The translations under genes and the position numbers were made by a program. 64,000 bases of DNA. It comes from Ascaphus truei. Its lineage: Eukaryota > Chordata > Amphibia > Anura > Ascaphidae. The stretch is from positions 116,984,311-117,048,310 of the forward strand of contig CM071568.1 in NCBI GenBank assembly GCA_036426205.1, given 5' to 3'. Below the pieces are notes generated by a model, which worked only from the letters and a program-made list of their open reading frames with translations, was not told the origin of the DNA and did no database searches. Shown here piece by piece: positions 31,240 through 44,348 of the stretch (within the stretch, counting starts at the first letter, position 1; every line of letters begins with the position of its first letter).

Positions 31240-31970
31240 GCCATTAGGCTTAAAGAAGGCCTAAACCTCTGCTCCTGGGGAGCCTGGGGTGACTGGTGCA
31301 GCACCTCCAGTCGTGAGGATTCCAGCGTAGGCGGGATGGCTCCTCACAGGAACCTGTATACATATATTGTATACCCCAAATAATCATGACCACCAAAGTG
31401 TGTGCAACAACTCTTTACTGTGGTCCCACAGTAGACATAATAATAATAATAATAACACAGACACAATAATAGCAATACTGATAATAACACATGGGGTAAT
31501 TATCCCCAAAAGTACTTATGGTGCCCTGGGCACCTAGAACCCGGTGTTCTGCAGAGCAACCCCTTTCCAAAGTGTACGTGTGAGGGCAGCGCTACTCTCC
31601 CCCTTATTGTGTTGGTGCACTTCTACCTTCCTGATTACAAGCCTGTAACCAGGGGATGCTTCCAGAAGAAAAGTGACTGTAGGATCCCATGCTGCGGAGT
31701 CTCCGACATTAGCCCCTCACATCTCACTTCCGGCACGCCACACAGTGATACCGCCCGCTGGGGAAACTAATTTCAGAGCTCAGCTCCGTCTCTGACAGTG
31801 CTTCTCACTACCAGAGGAATCCCTATGCTATTGGCGGGCCCTACAAACTCTGCTGAGGTGAAGGGACTGCCTGGGGCCTAGGGGGAATAGTTCTCGCCTA
31901 GTCCTGGAACTTGACTAGCTCCCCGAACACAACCTCTCCCTCTGAATGCTCTGTTAGAACTGAAACAGGA
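31240..31970 (-). mobile_element. LTR A third copy with leader, minus strand
   Basis: On the minus strand, CTGGAGGTGCTGCACCAG at 31311-31294 and the following CCCCAGGCTCCCCAGG match the leader of LTR A (9979 onward). The LTR itself runs rightward from about 31312 and includes a (TAATAA)n at 31437-31455 that is not in the other copies. The far end is approximate. Confidence 0.55.
31437..31455. repeat. (TAA)n microsatellite
   Basis: About six TAA units inside the LTR A copy. Confidence 0.9.
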
Positions 31971-32039
31971 ATGAAAAAAGGCAGAGCACTACAGTACTTC
32001 CATACAGGTGAATGATTTAGACGCAGAGCGTTCCCACGG

Positions 32040-32425
32040 TAAAAAATGTATCTAATTTATTTGACCATAAAAAAGCACATACACAGGAAGCGAGACCACG
32101 CCTACGCATTTCGCGCCATAGTGCTTTGTCAATGTGAAGTAAGGTACTTACCGAGTGTATATATACCCATTCTGTGCGCCATCATCGCGGATCATCCCTC
32201 CTTCCTGGAGTGTCAAAATTACGCGGGAACTGTGATGTCAGCGCGCAGAAGTCATGACTTTCAAATTGAAAATTTTATTAACACATAAACTGACAATACT
32301 AACATTCCGGTTATAAAAGTGCCATTGGAGTTTAAAACCATAGAAAACAATGACAAAAAAAGGTGTAATCTATATACCAGTAATAAGTGGTTAAGCGGAT
32401 AAACATTCAATACAAGCATCTCCCT
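32040..32425 (-). mobile_element. Short repeat with degenerate hammerhead-like head, minus strand
   Basis: On the minus strand from about 32145, TTGACAAAGC then GGCGCGAAATGCGTAGG and later CAAATAAATTAG follow the order of the ribozyme-headed element at 11765 (TTGACGAAGC, GCGAAACGCGT). Stem I is not complementary here and the CTGANGA core has two changes. Probably a dead member of a related family. Boundaries unclear. Confidence 0.4.
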
Positions 32426-32474
32426 AGTGAATCCAATAATTGGACATTTTTTAAGGCAATGGACTCATAGACTG

Positions 32475-32477
<3 letters not shown>

Positions 32478-32523
<46 letters not shown>
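32478..32523. repeat. (TC)n microsatellite
   Basis: About 23 TC units, followed by imperfect TC-rich DNA to about 32625. Confidence 0.95.
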
Positions 32524-32526
<3 letters not shown>

Positions 32527-35500
32527 ATCTCTCTCGCTCTCTCGTCCTCTCTCTTCCGTCTGCTCTCTCGTCCGATCCCGATCTCCTCATCTCTTCTCTC
32601 TCTCACTCACTCTCTCTCATTGATATTTCTTCCAACTCCCAATTGGTGCAGATTTATGGTGCAAAGTAAAGGTGGCACAGGGATGACAAGTGAAACAGGA
32701 GCATTTGTTTGTTACAGTGTTGAGAGATACACATTTAAAATGTGCCTCATTGTCATTGGGTTAAATGGAGATTGGTACAAAGCTGTCTTGAATTTTAGGT
32801 TAGAGAAAGTAATCCATTACAACAGTTCTCGCTCTTGTTTGCAGCCCTGGAATAAGTTTTTATTTCTTTTATTTTTTTCATGAACATACAGTAAGAGACT
32901 AGACTTGGACACTGTAACAACTGTATCCAAGTGGAATCCAAACCTATTCCAGGTGGAATAAAGTATATGTCAAAATCTACTCAGACAGTCTTAATTTATT
33001 CTGTAACATGGAGAACTGAATTGTAGATGTTATACTTTTCAAACGTTCACAAATGACCTTTAGTGAAGAAATACTAGCTCAATAAATCTCAAAGACCAGG
33101 CTCATGTCAGTAGAAAAAAAGGAAAAAGGAACATTAACATCCTCAAAGCTTTCTCTATGTGTAGTTAATCAAAATACTTAAGTATCTGTAGATTGAACAG
33201 TATTAGAGCTAAGCAAATAAACAGTATATAAAGCTGCCATTACATTATTCTCTGTGTGTTATCTTTCAACCTCCTTCTATATCTTCGTGACATGTTGGAA
33301 TCCAAGCAGTCCTGTTTTCTTTAGGATTTGCAATTCTCTTTTAGGAGACTGAATAAGAAGCTTTTCCAAATCACCAAAACAATGTTTTCTTTTACTCCTG
33401 CACTGTGAGGGTCCACAACACACTGCAGTAGAATGCATTGCAATCCCCTCTAGCAGTGAAGGGGTTAAACAAGGTATCGCTGAGTTCCTACACTGTCTCT
33501 ATTATACCGCAGGCTCATGCAAACATGTTCTGCGGGAACCTTCCAGAAATGTGGTAGTTTTAGACAAACAAAACAAAGGAAAAATCAGAGGCAACTTTAC
33601 TGAAGGGGGATGGGGGGAATACAGATGCCATTCCTGTGAGATATAAAGGTACAGTTCCCAAATGCTTTGCCTATTTCTTATTCAGTAGACCAGAAGGCTA
33701 CCAAATGTGCAGTGTCCATCATATGAAAGGAATCTGGGTGTAAAGGCATGTGTAAAATGTGAGGCACATATAAACATTTCTTCTGAGTGAAAGAGAGTCT
33801 GTTTTGTAAGTAGCGTTGCTTGAAAACTAGCCTAGCAAGTCTTTATTTTTGTGTTTATTTAAATTAAGTCTGCAGTCAAAGCGCACAGTTTTAAGGACGT
33901 AGACTTCTAAAGTAGTAAGTGGGAAGGAGAAATGTGTCTTGAAGAACATTGGTAATTGTATCCACACTACTGTATTTATTCTCCCTGGTAAAGTTACACT
34001 GTGTCTTCTAAATCCATTTCCTTGCCATGAATTCTAAATGATCACAAATGTTTCACAAACAAGAATTACCTGTAAAATGTTCGATAGGTGTTTAGAAGTA
34101 ACAAAAACAGGATCTTTTGCCTCAATACTCAAGCAGAGGTCATAGGATTTCTTCCGCACCTTCACGTTCTGGGGACACTAGGATTGAAATATTTAGTTCC
34201 CTTCTACGGTATGTACACGAAAATTACAGATGGTAATGTCTATTCTGGCAAATTAGTTATTACCAGGAGAGATGTGTGAAACATTCATACACATTCATAT
34301 ATTTTGTGTACTTTGGACACTCACAATTCATTGAAACATTTGCCTAAAAAAGGCAAGTGCCATTATCTTTTTTTTTTAATGCAGCAATATCCCTTATCAA
34401 GTTGCTAATTGGATAATATTTGCTTAGTTTCAGTCGACTGCCCAGTGAACATAAATGAAATATGTGTGCGTGTCTTGTGGTGCATTATGCCACGCGCAGG
34501 AATTTTCATGAATGTCTAAAAAATTGTTACATTTAGCATATGCTACAAAATGTTAAAAACACAAAGAGCACTTCCCTGACGTTGCACATTTCATGAAACA
34601 TTTACATAAACAACTGGGGAAACCCTGTATGTTACTAATTATTGGCAATGTCCAATGGAGTCATCACTATTATGGATGGCAAGGAGGCGCCGATGGCCAG
34701 TTTTAGACATTAGGGAGGGACTGTATTTATGTCTTGTAACCCTGAAACTGAGGGGATCAATAAATAATAGCCAGTTTGGTTATAGACTTGGAGGCCACAC
34801 GTTTCCTGTTAACATAAATAAATCTACCAGCCATGTTTACAAGGAAAGAGGATTTGGAAACTTAAATCTGGCAACTAAAAGTATTTATTTAGCCTCATGA
34901 AAGAGGAGAACGTATTTAAGATGACAACCATGTCCCTACTCGATTTTCCTTAAATAAAATGTATGAAGACCTACCTAGTGTATCAGAGGCCTCAAAAAGG
35001 GACATCCTGTTACTTAGAGTCATAACTCCTGCTATTTCTCAGGGCGCAGGTGGCAGACCTATGCTGCATTGCTAAAATTTGTATTTTAAACTTGTTTTTA
35101 GTGCCAAATATTATGCAAATTTGTATTTACCGTATATTGCACAGTGTGCATCAGCTTGTGCATTTTGGGAGTGTAAACAGTAGCCTAATTATGAAGAATG
35201 TTGTGCTATTATTTGCTCCGAATGTACAGTACAGTGTCAGATATGATTATCATGGTTTTCAACATGCGTCAATGCACACATACTGCTAGCTTGATACATA
35301 GAACCCTAAATATATTACCATTTTAATTAATATAATCTGCATGCATTTTGTTTTGTTCTATTTATCTTGTTGATTTTTTTTTAGCTACCTAAAAATGCAG
35401 CCCCTTGTAGCCCCAACTAAACTATTCTAATTCAACAAAGCTTCCATACAGAATTTCTTTCATGTTATTCCATTTCCCTGGTAAAGTTACTAAAAGGAGC

Positions 35501-35707
35501 ACTCCACACTTTTTTTTAAATAATACTGTAATTAACTCATTCTTCGTTTATTCATATCGATTCATGGAACCATGGAGAGGTTCCCTATGAGAAATTATCG
35601 ATCTGCAAAATTGTGAAATCAATGGAAATAACATGGGCCACACCTGCATGCAACCTTATTTTTGCATATTCTCTAGCTGTACAAAATATACAAATGGTTA
35701 ATACAAG

Positions 35708-35953
35708 CAGGCCCCGGTAATGCGGCGGGTTCCATTCTATGGTCCCGCCACAGAGCGGAACCGGCGATTTTGGGCATCTGTGCATGCGCAGACCGGCAAT
35801 TTCCCCTTCTGAGCATGCGCAACCTCCGCTCTGTGCAAGCGCGACCAGGACTGCCCCTATTCTGCGTATGTGCAGACATGGCGGTCCCCTTCCCGGTACC
35901 GCTGTATGAGCAGAACGCTGTAAAGCGGGCCGCCGAAAAGCGGGGCCCTACTG
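35708..35953 (+). mobile_element. Tigger-like MITE, sister of 7299-7516
   Basis: Left end CAGGCCCCGGTAATGCGG and right end CCGCCGAAAAGCGGGGCCCTACTG (last part CGGGGCCCTACTG) are inverted relatives. Between are GCGGAACCGGCGATTTTGGG and repeated TGCGCA words as in the 7.3-kb copy. TA follows the right end. Confidence 0.65.
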
Positions 35954-36191
35954 TATAGTTAATATCTGCTAAGCCGCTTCACAGAGAGCATTTATAACAC
36001 ACCCCAAAAGAAATTATGTCCATAATCTTCTATTCAAACTGAATGGGATCCCAATTGATAGTTAATAGCAGTTCATACAGAACAGTGAGGATCCTTTACT
36101 CATTTGGAGTCATTAGAACAAACATGAAGGACTTTTATGTTAGCCCATTAAAATCGATCATTATCATTTATCAATAATTTTTCTGTGCAAC

Positions 36192-36194
<3 letters not shown>

Positions 36195-36264
<70 letters not shown>
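36195..36264. repeat. (TATC)n microsatellite
   Basis: About 17 uninterrupted CTAT units, long and pure, hence likely polymorphic. Confidence 0.95.
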
Positions 36265-36265
<1 letters not shown>

Positions 36266-38223
36266 ATCTCTGAACAGCAATAATCATTGATCTGAACACG
36301 AGAAAACCACATATCAATGTTTAAATCAAACCCGCCACCTTCAACATACTGTAACTCCCTACATTTTATATTCTAATAAAGAGAACTAAAAAACAGTGAA
36401 TTTGGATAACCTGGGATATATTAAGAGAACACATTGCAAAGGTTCCTTCTGCAATGAATGGGATAATTTATTGAAAGCAGAAATGATAACGAGCACAGAC
36501 TACACTCTTACGAGATTTTTTTATTTTGTTTTAAGCTTGCAGAAAACTAATTATTATCGCTGAATGTTAAACTCAGTCAAAGATTTAATTAACACTTTTG
36601 CTTCTGACAAAAAACGGGTCTGCCTTTGTCATTTCCCAGCCATAGTCAGGGTATATTGTTGACTGGTGAAACATGAAGCAAAATATCTTCGTGTGCTTTC
36701 ATGGTCCAATATTTTGAAAAATAGATCAATTATCCTGAATTACTGGCTGATTCAGGTTTTTTTTCTCGCTCAGACATGTCTGCACATATTCCTGCTGATG
36801 AGCTAGCCTGCACTCCCAGGTCGTATTGTATTCCTTTAGCTTAGTGAACATTCAAAGGTAGGAGAAAAGAACATAGAAACCATATCCGGTTTCCTAATGA
36901 CGTCCTGTGCTTTATCTGTCTCTTTTCAATGTGTTATTGACTTGGAGGGTCACTGAAATAATGAACTTAGAATACAGATGCCTGGAGGGAGCCCGGATTC
37001 TGAGAACACTGGAGCAGGCAGAAATTACACATACTAAAAGATGTATGTATGAAAATTGGAAACCTCGTAGTTTACTTTCAGATATAAAAAGAAATAGGTC
37101 AGTGATTTGTTTCCATGGTAACTATTGTTGAAATAAGATAAACTGACACCTTTTGGTTATTTATTTCCCCTATTCCACACCCTGCTTTAAATATCATGGT
37201 AAATGGAAGCTGCCACTGCATACAAATGCAAAACCATTGGTAGATATTGCAGAATAAATCATTAGCTGGTTTTAATTTAAAAAAAAATGATAGAATACAG
37301 TTCCTTGTCAAAGTGCTCAGTTTTAAGGATGGTTATTAGAAATACTGTATGCACATCCCTTTTCTGCATGGCAGAATGTAGTTGTTTGTATCGATTTCAA
37401 TCTTTTAGTGATAGTCACTTTAGCAAGGACATCATTCAATTGTTTTTATTTTATTTTTTTAAAGTACACACAATACACTGCAGGAGAACAAGTCTACTTG
37501 ATTGGTTTATTGCTTGCTATTAGCTCTTGACCTAAAAATTAGGTTACATTATGATAGGCATGTTCGTTTAATTCTTTTTATGGTTTTAGTTGCCCCCAGG
37601 TTCTCCAGGATGATATTACCTGATTAAATAATGACTTGTTGAGTTAAAACAGCAGAATAACAAGGGAATTGGCAGCAAGCTCTACATGCAGAAATGACAA
37701 ATTGTTGTAATCATTTCAGTGCAGCTACAGGCCTATACTCCTCCCTGATTATATCTAGTATACTTTTATGGTGCTTAGTTGCCTTTTATTGACATAACAG
37801 TAATAAGGGACTAAAACAGAACTTACATATAGTGATTATTTGTATAAATATATTTATATTGTTGCACACTGGAGATTTGTTGAAACAGCTGTTTATTTAT
37901 CTATTTATTTTGAGGGTATAGGTAGTAAGTGGTGTCTATTTCATCTCAAAGAAATAACAAGAATAGGGCATGATAGTTTTTACATTCTTATGTTATGATT
38001 TATAAGTTAAAAAAAAAAAGGCAAACAGATGTGTGTTGAATATTGTTAGCACTTTAAGTGTTTCCAGTACATAAGAGAAGAGATGTGCAGATTAGGGCCT
38101 AGATTCACTTAACTCCTTTAATGCAAAACTCCTTCCTAATGCAAAAGTATTGCCCTACTCTCTAAAAACAGTTAATAATTTACCAGGTGTCAGTTTAGTA
38201 GAGTTCTTAAACGATGCATAGAG

Positions 38224-38740
38224 GTGCTTGGTGTGTGTTCTAAAGCTGGCAACCTAACAACAGGCATCTACAGGAAGCCTATGAACCATCAAAAATACCT
38301 CCATAGATCGAGTAGCCACCCCAGACACACAAAAAAGTCTGTCATTCAACACCACAGAATATTCTCTGATAAACAAGTCAGAGACAAACCTCTACAAACA
38401 TTGAAAAAAGCCTTTACTGAACATGAACACTCCTCCAGAGAAACACAAATACCCAGGCAGCAGCTCAGTTCAAGGACAAACTCTGAATCAACTTACAATT
38501 CTTCTAAACCCAGGCTCCACACGGTACTTGTGCATCCAAACCATGGCTTACAGCCTCCAGCGCCAACCTCCAGAACGTTTCCCATTGAAATCAAAACAAT
38601 GCATTAGCTACAGAATTCTCTACCACAGGAAAATGCTGCACTTTGAACCACAGATTAATTTCCACAAAGTGAAGCATGAATTACCTCAGCAACCTAACCA
38701 CAGGTTAAGAGCTAGCTGGTAGCTTTTTAACAGCCTGGCC
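38224..38740 (+). pseudogene. Second PLE remnant: reverse transcriptase C-terminal part
   Basis: TTGIYRKPMNHQKYLHRSSS followed by HPRHTKKSVI is the block after the YxDD motif in PLE reverse transcriptases (a T-D-L-Y-x-K-P-T-D-x-x-x-Y-L-H-x-S-S-x-H-P type pattern). The frame then drifts into Ser/Thr/Pro-rich sequence without an endonuclease. The catalytic block and GIY-YIG domain are missing. Confidence 0.7.
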
Positions 38741-39379
38741 AATGCTGCTTGACCAGAAACAAATTTGCCCCCAAATCATAACTCTAACCATAATTGGACA
38801 TCCTTCCAAGAAGGAAAGATTCTGCACCAATCCCGATTCAAACTACACTTCTGCCCAAGCCTCTGTACTACAGAACCTATAGACCCTGCATCCAATCTAT
38901 TCAAAATAGCCCTGAATACACCCACTAACTCCCCCACATTATCCAGAACAGCATTTATTCCTTACTGTTGCTGCACACAAACACTAACCCCAGCAACAGC
39001 ACTTGCTCTAGTAACCCCCTAAACCCTTTCCGGATATTCATCACATCATTATCCTCACTGGCAATCATGGTGCAGGCATCTCCCTAGCTCTCCCAGGATC
39101 CAGAAGTACCTTGACTTCTGGTTGTCTCATTCGTGCGTCGCAACTGCGGGCTACAGTTTTGCTGATCCCTGAGGCACACCAGTTAAGACCTGAAGCCAAG
39201 GGTCTACGGAGCAACGCTGCGTCACTCCTGGGTTGCCATCTCATTAAATGATTTCACCTCTGGTGTCAAGTTCTGACATACTCCTCCTTCCATCTTTGCC
39301 TGAACTTCTGAGCATCTGACTATTATATTAACCAGCCTCTAATTGAGCAACTCCTCTCAACTTCAATGTTTTTAAGTAA
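38741..39379. other. No recognisable feature
   Basis: Between the PLE RT piece and the PLE-like tails; possibly decayed PLE sequence, but no motif supports it. Confidence 0.3.
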
Positions 39380-39540
39380 CAAAGGAGGTAGTATGATAAC
39401 GTTTACTGGACCAAACAGGTACTTGATAAGTTACAAGCCTCAAGGTGTTCTTCATCAGGTGTATGATGAACTGTGTAAGCTTCAAAAGCTTGTGTTTGTC
39501 CAATAAAAGTTTTCATAATATCAACCCTTCTTTCGCAACT
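39380..39540. repeat. Inverted PLE-type terminal tails with hammerhead-like words
   Basis: On the minus strand CCTGATGAAGAACACC is followed by GGCTTGTAACTT and GGTCCAGTAAACG. On the plus strand TATGATGAACTG, then CTTCAAAAGCTTG and TCCAATAAAAG. Both are decayed forms of a CTGATGAA...CGAAAGCTTG tail with a terminal CCAATAAA, meeting head to head near 39462. The GAAA box is lost on the minus side and mutated on the plus side. Confidence 0.55.
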
Positions 39541-39609
39541 TCAAGAAATCTCCACTTTTGACACTAAGTTTTAACTGATTGCTTTCTCCCCTGTCACTGA
39601 CAAAAGGGA

Positions 39610-39742
39610 ATATGTACTAAGCAGTGTTTTGCCACAAGACACTTTCCTGTGCTTGAAAATACCTTACAGCTCATTGAAGCTGGGTTGTAAGGTGTTTTTC
39701 AGCTCCTGAAGGAATCTTATGGTCGAAGAATGCTTAGTAATT
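39610..39742. mobile_element. Small fold-back MITE
   Basis: ATGTACTAAGCA at the left and TGCTTAGTAATT at the right are inverted, and inside AATACCTTACAGCTC pairs loosely with GGTTGTAAGGTGTTTTT. No coding capacity. Confidence 0.5.
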
Positions 39743-41311
39743 GTGGTCCAAAGGGTCTTGCCTGATTCTCTCCTCTTCTCAGAGCCAAAATAGCCCTATT
39801 CCTTCCTCTCACATGCCCTCTTCAATGCATATCTTTCAAACACTGACATATTTCCCTTCCTTTTTCAATCATTCATCCTCGACCCCAAAGAAACCTTTTT
39901 TATTTTTTACCAATACGTTATCTGTAAATACCGTGAACACAGGAAAGCTTTTTGTATCTTCGCCCCCACGGATGCACCAATCATGACATATATCTTTAAA
40001 AATGCCTTTACTTCTTTATCTGTTTGCTAGATAAGGTATATACGTATATTTCTACAGGCAATGCCATTTTATCTTAGTTTCCGTGGTCAGTAGTAGATAT
40101 TCCGTTTTTGAGCCATGTAGTTGCACTTAACCGATAGCAAAGCTCTGCAAATGGAAGTATCTCCCTTTACATACATTATTGGAACCTCTACCCTAATTAT
40201 CTACCTGAAATATTGTTGAGAGAAAAGTGTGTATAATGGTGACATCTTGTGGGCGTTATTCCTATGAAGGAATGATCAAATCTCAGCTTTACAAATATAT
40301 TTCATTTTGATGCAAACATCCTGAACAAAATTATTGCCAATACTGCCATCACGTAGCTGCATAATATGTATCATTAATGTCCTGCTTTTGATAAACAGAA
40401 TGTAAGTCATCTTTATTGCTCCCTTAGGTGACAGGTAATAAAACTGTCAAGCTATAAAATGTATTTATTGAAAAAGACATACTGTTTAGGCAATATTTTA
40501 ATATAAAAATGTAAAATCCCTTTATTACATTCATTATATTAATATTTAAGTCAGTACATATGATTAACTGTTGTTGCTACTACTATTAGTAACAGAGTAA
40601 AATATAGTCACTAGCAGAGCATAAAAATGTATGCGGATCACAGTTTTGAAAGTCTGTAGCATTAGTGTGTCCAGTTAGCATGATATTAAGAAAGAAACTC
40701 CCAGTTAGCACAGTTTTTAGATCAGTATCCAGAATACATTGTGCTTACTTCAAACTAAAATGTTGTTTGCAGCATATACATTATTTTAGGCGCATTTACT
40801 ATGTTCTGTGTAGTGGAGAATTTGTGCAGAGAACAAATTAATATTTGTGATATTTTCCCTTCACTTCTTTAAGTGAAAAACATACCACTCCCATATGTGT
40901 AATGCATACCTTATTGATGTCATCAGTGTTTAGTGGTCAAGTACTTACCACTCAAAGTTTGATTTGTATCAATCTTTTTCTTGCCTTTAACCCCTTCCCA
41001 GCTGGATGAGGTGGTTTGGGACTGTTTCGGGAGGGTAAATGCCTTATGAATAAAAACCATTAACCCTTTGAGTGTCACATGGGTTGTGGTGCCTGACAGC
41101 ACAATGTCGTCACGGCACGTGCCTGCGGCGGCCATTTTCTGGAAACGGAACAGGAGTCCTCCTTTGTTTCCTCACTAGGCACATCACGTCCTGCACTCCA
41201 TGGGAGCGCAGGATGCGATCTTACCCTGAAAAAGCAGGCCCTTTGATGATGACGTAGGCCCCAGGAGTGCCAGTCAACATGACATAGTGACTAGGTCCTT
41301 GGGCACTCAAA
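39743..41311. other. No recognisable feature
   Basis: AT-rich to 40900, then a GC-richer segment with TTAACCC-type words (40985-41310) that ends at the LINE 3' end. No exon or repeat family identified. Confidence 0.35.
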
Positions 41312-41366
41312 GGGTTACATAGTTACATAGTAGATGAGGTTGAAAAAATATATACGTCCATCAAGT

Positions 41367-42045
41367 TCAACCTATGCTAAATTTAGATAACAGATACTTT
41401 ATCCTATATTTGTACTTACAGTATATTGATCTAGAGGAAGGCAAACAAAACCACAGTGAAACATTATCCAATGATGTCTCACAAGGTGAAAAATAAATAC
41501 CTTCCTGACTCCAAATATTGGCAATCAGATTTCTCCCTGGATCAACATCCTTCCCATGTTTACTTATTTGGTATATCCCTGTATATCTTTCCTTCCTAAA
41601 AAGATGTCCAACCTTTATTTGAAGATATCTATTGAATCTTCCATCAGTCTCCATGGGTAATAAATTCCACATTTTAACTGCCCTTACTGTAAAGAGCCTT
41701 TTACATTGTTGCATCCTTAAGGGATGATCCTGTGTCATTTGTACTGAACTTGGGATGAATAGTTATTTTGAAAGCTCCTTGTACAGTCCCGAATATATTT
41801 ATATATAGTTATCATGTCCCCTCCTAGATGCCTCGTTTCTAATGTAAACAAATCTAAATTATCTAGCCTCTCCTCATAAGTCCGATTTTCCATCCCTTTA
41901 TTAATTTGGTGGCTCTTCTCTGTATTTTTTTTCTAGTTCTATAATGCCTTTTTATGGAGTGGTGCCCAAAACTGTACACCATATTCAATGTGTGGTCTTG
42001 TACAATGGCATAATTATTCTTACTTTCCTTCCATTCATACCCCAT
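41367..42045 (-). pseudogene. CR1 ORF2 C-terminal part
   Basis: QCKRLFTVRAVKMWNLLPME and LFRKERYTGIY follow the usual CR1/L2 C-terminal pattern (an F-x-x-R-x-V-x-x-W-N-x-L-P block followed by a short helix). Upstream, RATKLIKGW matches the R-A-T-K-x-I block that follows the RT thumb. Two frames are used, so at least one frameshift exists. Confidence 0.75.
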
Positions 42046-42190
42046 TTAATGCAAGATAAGATCTTGTTTGCCTTTGCAGCTACTGCCTGACATTGGGCAC
42101 TATTCCTAAGCCTGCTGTCTACAAGCAAAATCCTAAATCCTTCTCCATCAAGAATTCACCAAATTTTGCCCCGTTTAATTTGTTAGTTAC

Positions 42191-43109
42191 TGTCAAGAAT
42201 CCACTCCTGGCTTTTCTCGTAGACTTGCAGGGTGCTGTTGTTCTCACTAATTCCCTCTTTGCTATCAACAGTAGCTGTGTGGGCTATCACTGCAACCTAG
42301 CCTTGTACTCACTCATTGGAGCAGTGCCCTCACACCCTCCTAAGGGGATTGGCCTGCTGGCCTTTAAGTACTGCATCCCCCACAATCCATCTCTGCCGAG
42401 CATAATCCTTCTTGGACGTTACTGTGTTCAGCCACAAGCCCTTGCTTGTTTTCCTCTTGACTAATCCTGTGGAAGTATTCCAGCATTAGTTCCAGTTTCT
42501 TCCAGGCCTGCTGCTTCTTCGCTGAGACCTGTGTTTCCTGGTTCCTGGGGCCTGCTGCTCTCTCTCCATTGCAGAGGCCGTGTCCTGGTTCCTGCGCTGA
42601 AGCTGTGGATCTCCAGCATTTACTTCAGCTCCCTGTTTCCTGAGGCCTGCTGCCCTTCCTCTGCAGAGGCCTGTTTTCTGAGTCCTGAGGTCTGTAGCTC
42701 TCTCTCCTCGCACAGGCTCGTTCTGGACTCCTGCGCTGAAACATTGGTTTACCAGTGCTGCCTGGCAGTGTGCCCACTCCGGTCTGCCTTCTCCTTCCTG
42801 AGACCGGTACCATGGGCCATGGTCGCCGCTCGCGCAGAACCCACTCCCGCCCTGCAGCTATTACGCTGAAGCGGGACCTAGATGACATCCTGTTGCCGAA
42901 ACTCCGCTTGGACAACGTTTACTCTGATGTCTCCTATCCTGACCCTGGCTTGTCCACTGACTACGCTGCTCTCTCCAATCCTGAACCCGGCCTGTTTGAC
43001 TATGAACTTCGCACTACGGACCAGTCTGCGCGGTCTAAGGTCGGTGATTTCATAACCCAACCTCAGCCACGCGGTCCGGCCCAGGTTTGTGGCGAGCACA
43101 ACCGTGACA
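42191..43109 (+). mobile_element. Solo LTR (919 bp) with U3-to-U5 open frame
   Basis: TGTCAAGAATCC at the left and ACCGTGACA at the right, inside the LINE, flanked by GTTAC (42186-42190) and ATTAC (43110-43114). A GATTGGCC box is followed by TTTAAGTA at about 42375, a CCAAT/TATA-like pair. It is a relative of the solo LTR at 51669-52635. Homologous recombination between the two LTRs of a provirus produces such solo copies. Confidence 0.85.
42811..43109 (+). CDS. Small ORF in the LTR 3' half, conserved in the sister copy
   Basis: From the ATG at about 42811 the frame reads MGHGRRSRRTHSRPAAI, then STDYAALSNPEPGLFDYEL and, at the LTR end, CGEHNRD. The sister LTR at 51669-52635 has the same frame open (MGRGCHSRKPRSRPAAI, STDYAALSSPDPAMYDYEL, CGEHNRD). 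In a provirus it would run out of U5 toward the leader. It may be the start of a gag-like protein or a chance frame. Here it continues into flanking LINE DNA. Confidence 0.35.
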
Positions 43110-43378
43110 ATTACCTGTTTATTCTTGTTTCCCAAATGCATAACCTTATATTTATCTGTATTAAACCTCATCTGCCATTTACAAGCCCAAGTTTTCAGTC
43201 TATCCAAGTTCATCTAGAGGGAAATTACATCCTACTGTGATTGTACTACTTTACACAGTTTCGTGTCATCAGCAAAGATGGAGACTTTGCTCTCTATGCC
43301 AACCTCAGGGTCATTCATAAAAAACGTTAAAAAGCAGGGGTCCCAGGACCGATTCATGTAAGTACTCTACTTACAACT

Positions 43379-43603
43379 TTAGCTCAACCTGAAAAGGTTC
43401 CATTTATGACAACTCAATCCAGATCCAATTTCCTTTGCAAAATCTAAGTAGACCACATCAACATTGCACTGGTCTATATTTTTACTTACCTTCTCAAAGA
43501 AACTTATAAGGTTAGTTTGGAATGATCTTTCCTTCATAAATCCATGCTGATTATTACTAATAATTTTTTTATCCATTAGGTACAGGTAGTCCTCGATATC
43601 CAA
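43379..43603 (-). pseudogene. CR1 reverse transcriptase fragment
   Basis: NNQHGFMKERSFQTNLISFF followed by VDVVYLDFAKE is the CR1/L2 RT block with Q-H-G-F-x-x-x-R-S and the first catalytic Asp in Y-L-D-F. The frame ends soon after. The MITE at 43583 begins within the start of this frame. Confidence 0.85.
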
Positions 43604-43809
43604 CGTTTCACTTTACAACGAATGGCATATCCAAATCTTTACAATGCAACCCTAAGGACTGTTTTTCGACGCCGGAATGTGTTATCCAACGCCTGAATGC
43701 ATTATCCGATGCTCACAGCCACTGATTAACATGTGACTTACTTTACAATGGTTTCACTATCCATCGTTACTTCCAGAACGGATTCCGTTGGATAACCGAA
43801 GACTGCCTG
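43583..43809. mobile_element. Tigger/pogo-type MITE
   Basis: CAGGTAGTCCTCGATATCC at the left is inverted at the right (GGATAACCGAAGACTGCCTG), flanked by TA (43581-43582, 43810-43811). Internal TTTCACTTTACAACG and TTTACAATGGTTTCACTATC are typical of this type. LINE sequence continues across the site, so the MITE is a clean later insertion. Confidence 0.85.
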
Positions 43810-44348
43810 TATTCATAAATATTAACCCACACTAAACCTTCAAGTAGCTTCCCCACTATTGATGTCAAGCTTACAGGTCACCACATCTGCTTTACAATGA
43901 TCTTATGGAAATGGAGTCCTTGAATTTTTAATGTAATGGTTTGGCTATTATTGAACTTGGCTCCTTTAGAACCATGTAGTGCATGCCATTGGGGTCAGGT
44001 GCTTTATTTACTTAAATTTTATCAAGCCGCCTATGCACTTCAGTTAACCAACTGTTCATTAATATAGAGGTTGTGGCTTCCTACGGTGGTACTATTTTTC
44101 AATGGATTCCTCCCTAGTAAATACAGAGACAAATAATGTATTTAATACCTCTGCTTTTTCCTTATCTCCAATAATTTGGCTGCCCATCTCACACTGAAAG
44201 TGTCCAATCTTTTCTTTTCTAAAATTTTTGTTATTAAGGTACTTAAATAACCTTTTAGGGTTTATCTTACTTTCTACGGTTGATCTTAAATTCTATTGCA
44301 ATCTTATTTTCATTTATTGCCCTTTTACAACTTTTGTTACATTCCCTA

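Larger units (their letters stand above)
32630..38200. other. Mostly unique AT-rich DNA, no gene recognised
   Basis: The longest stretch without obvious transposon structure. Apart from a tetranucleotide repeat (36195-36264) and one MITE (35708-35953) I see no repeat signatures and no exon with splice sites. Segments at about 34320-34560 and 36540-36840 have the even, TAATTA-rich texture of conserved non-coding elements, but only a comparison could show conservation. It may be an intron or intergenic spacer. Confidence 0.4.
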
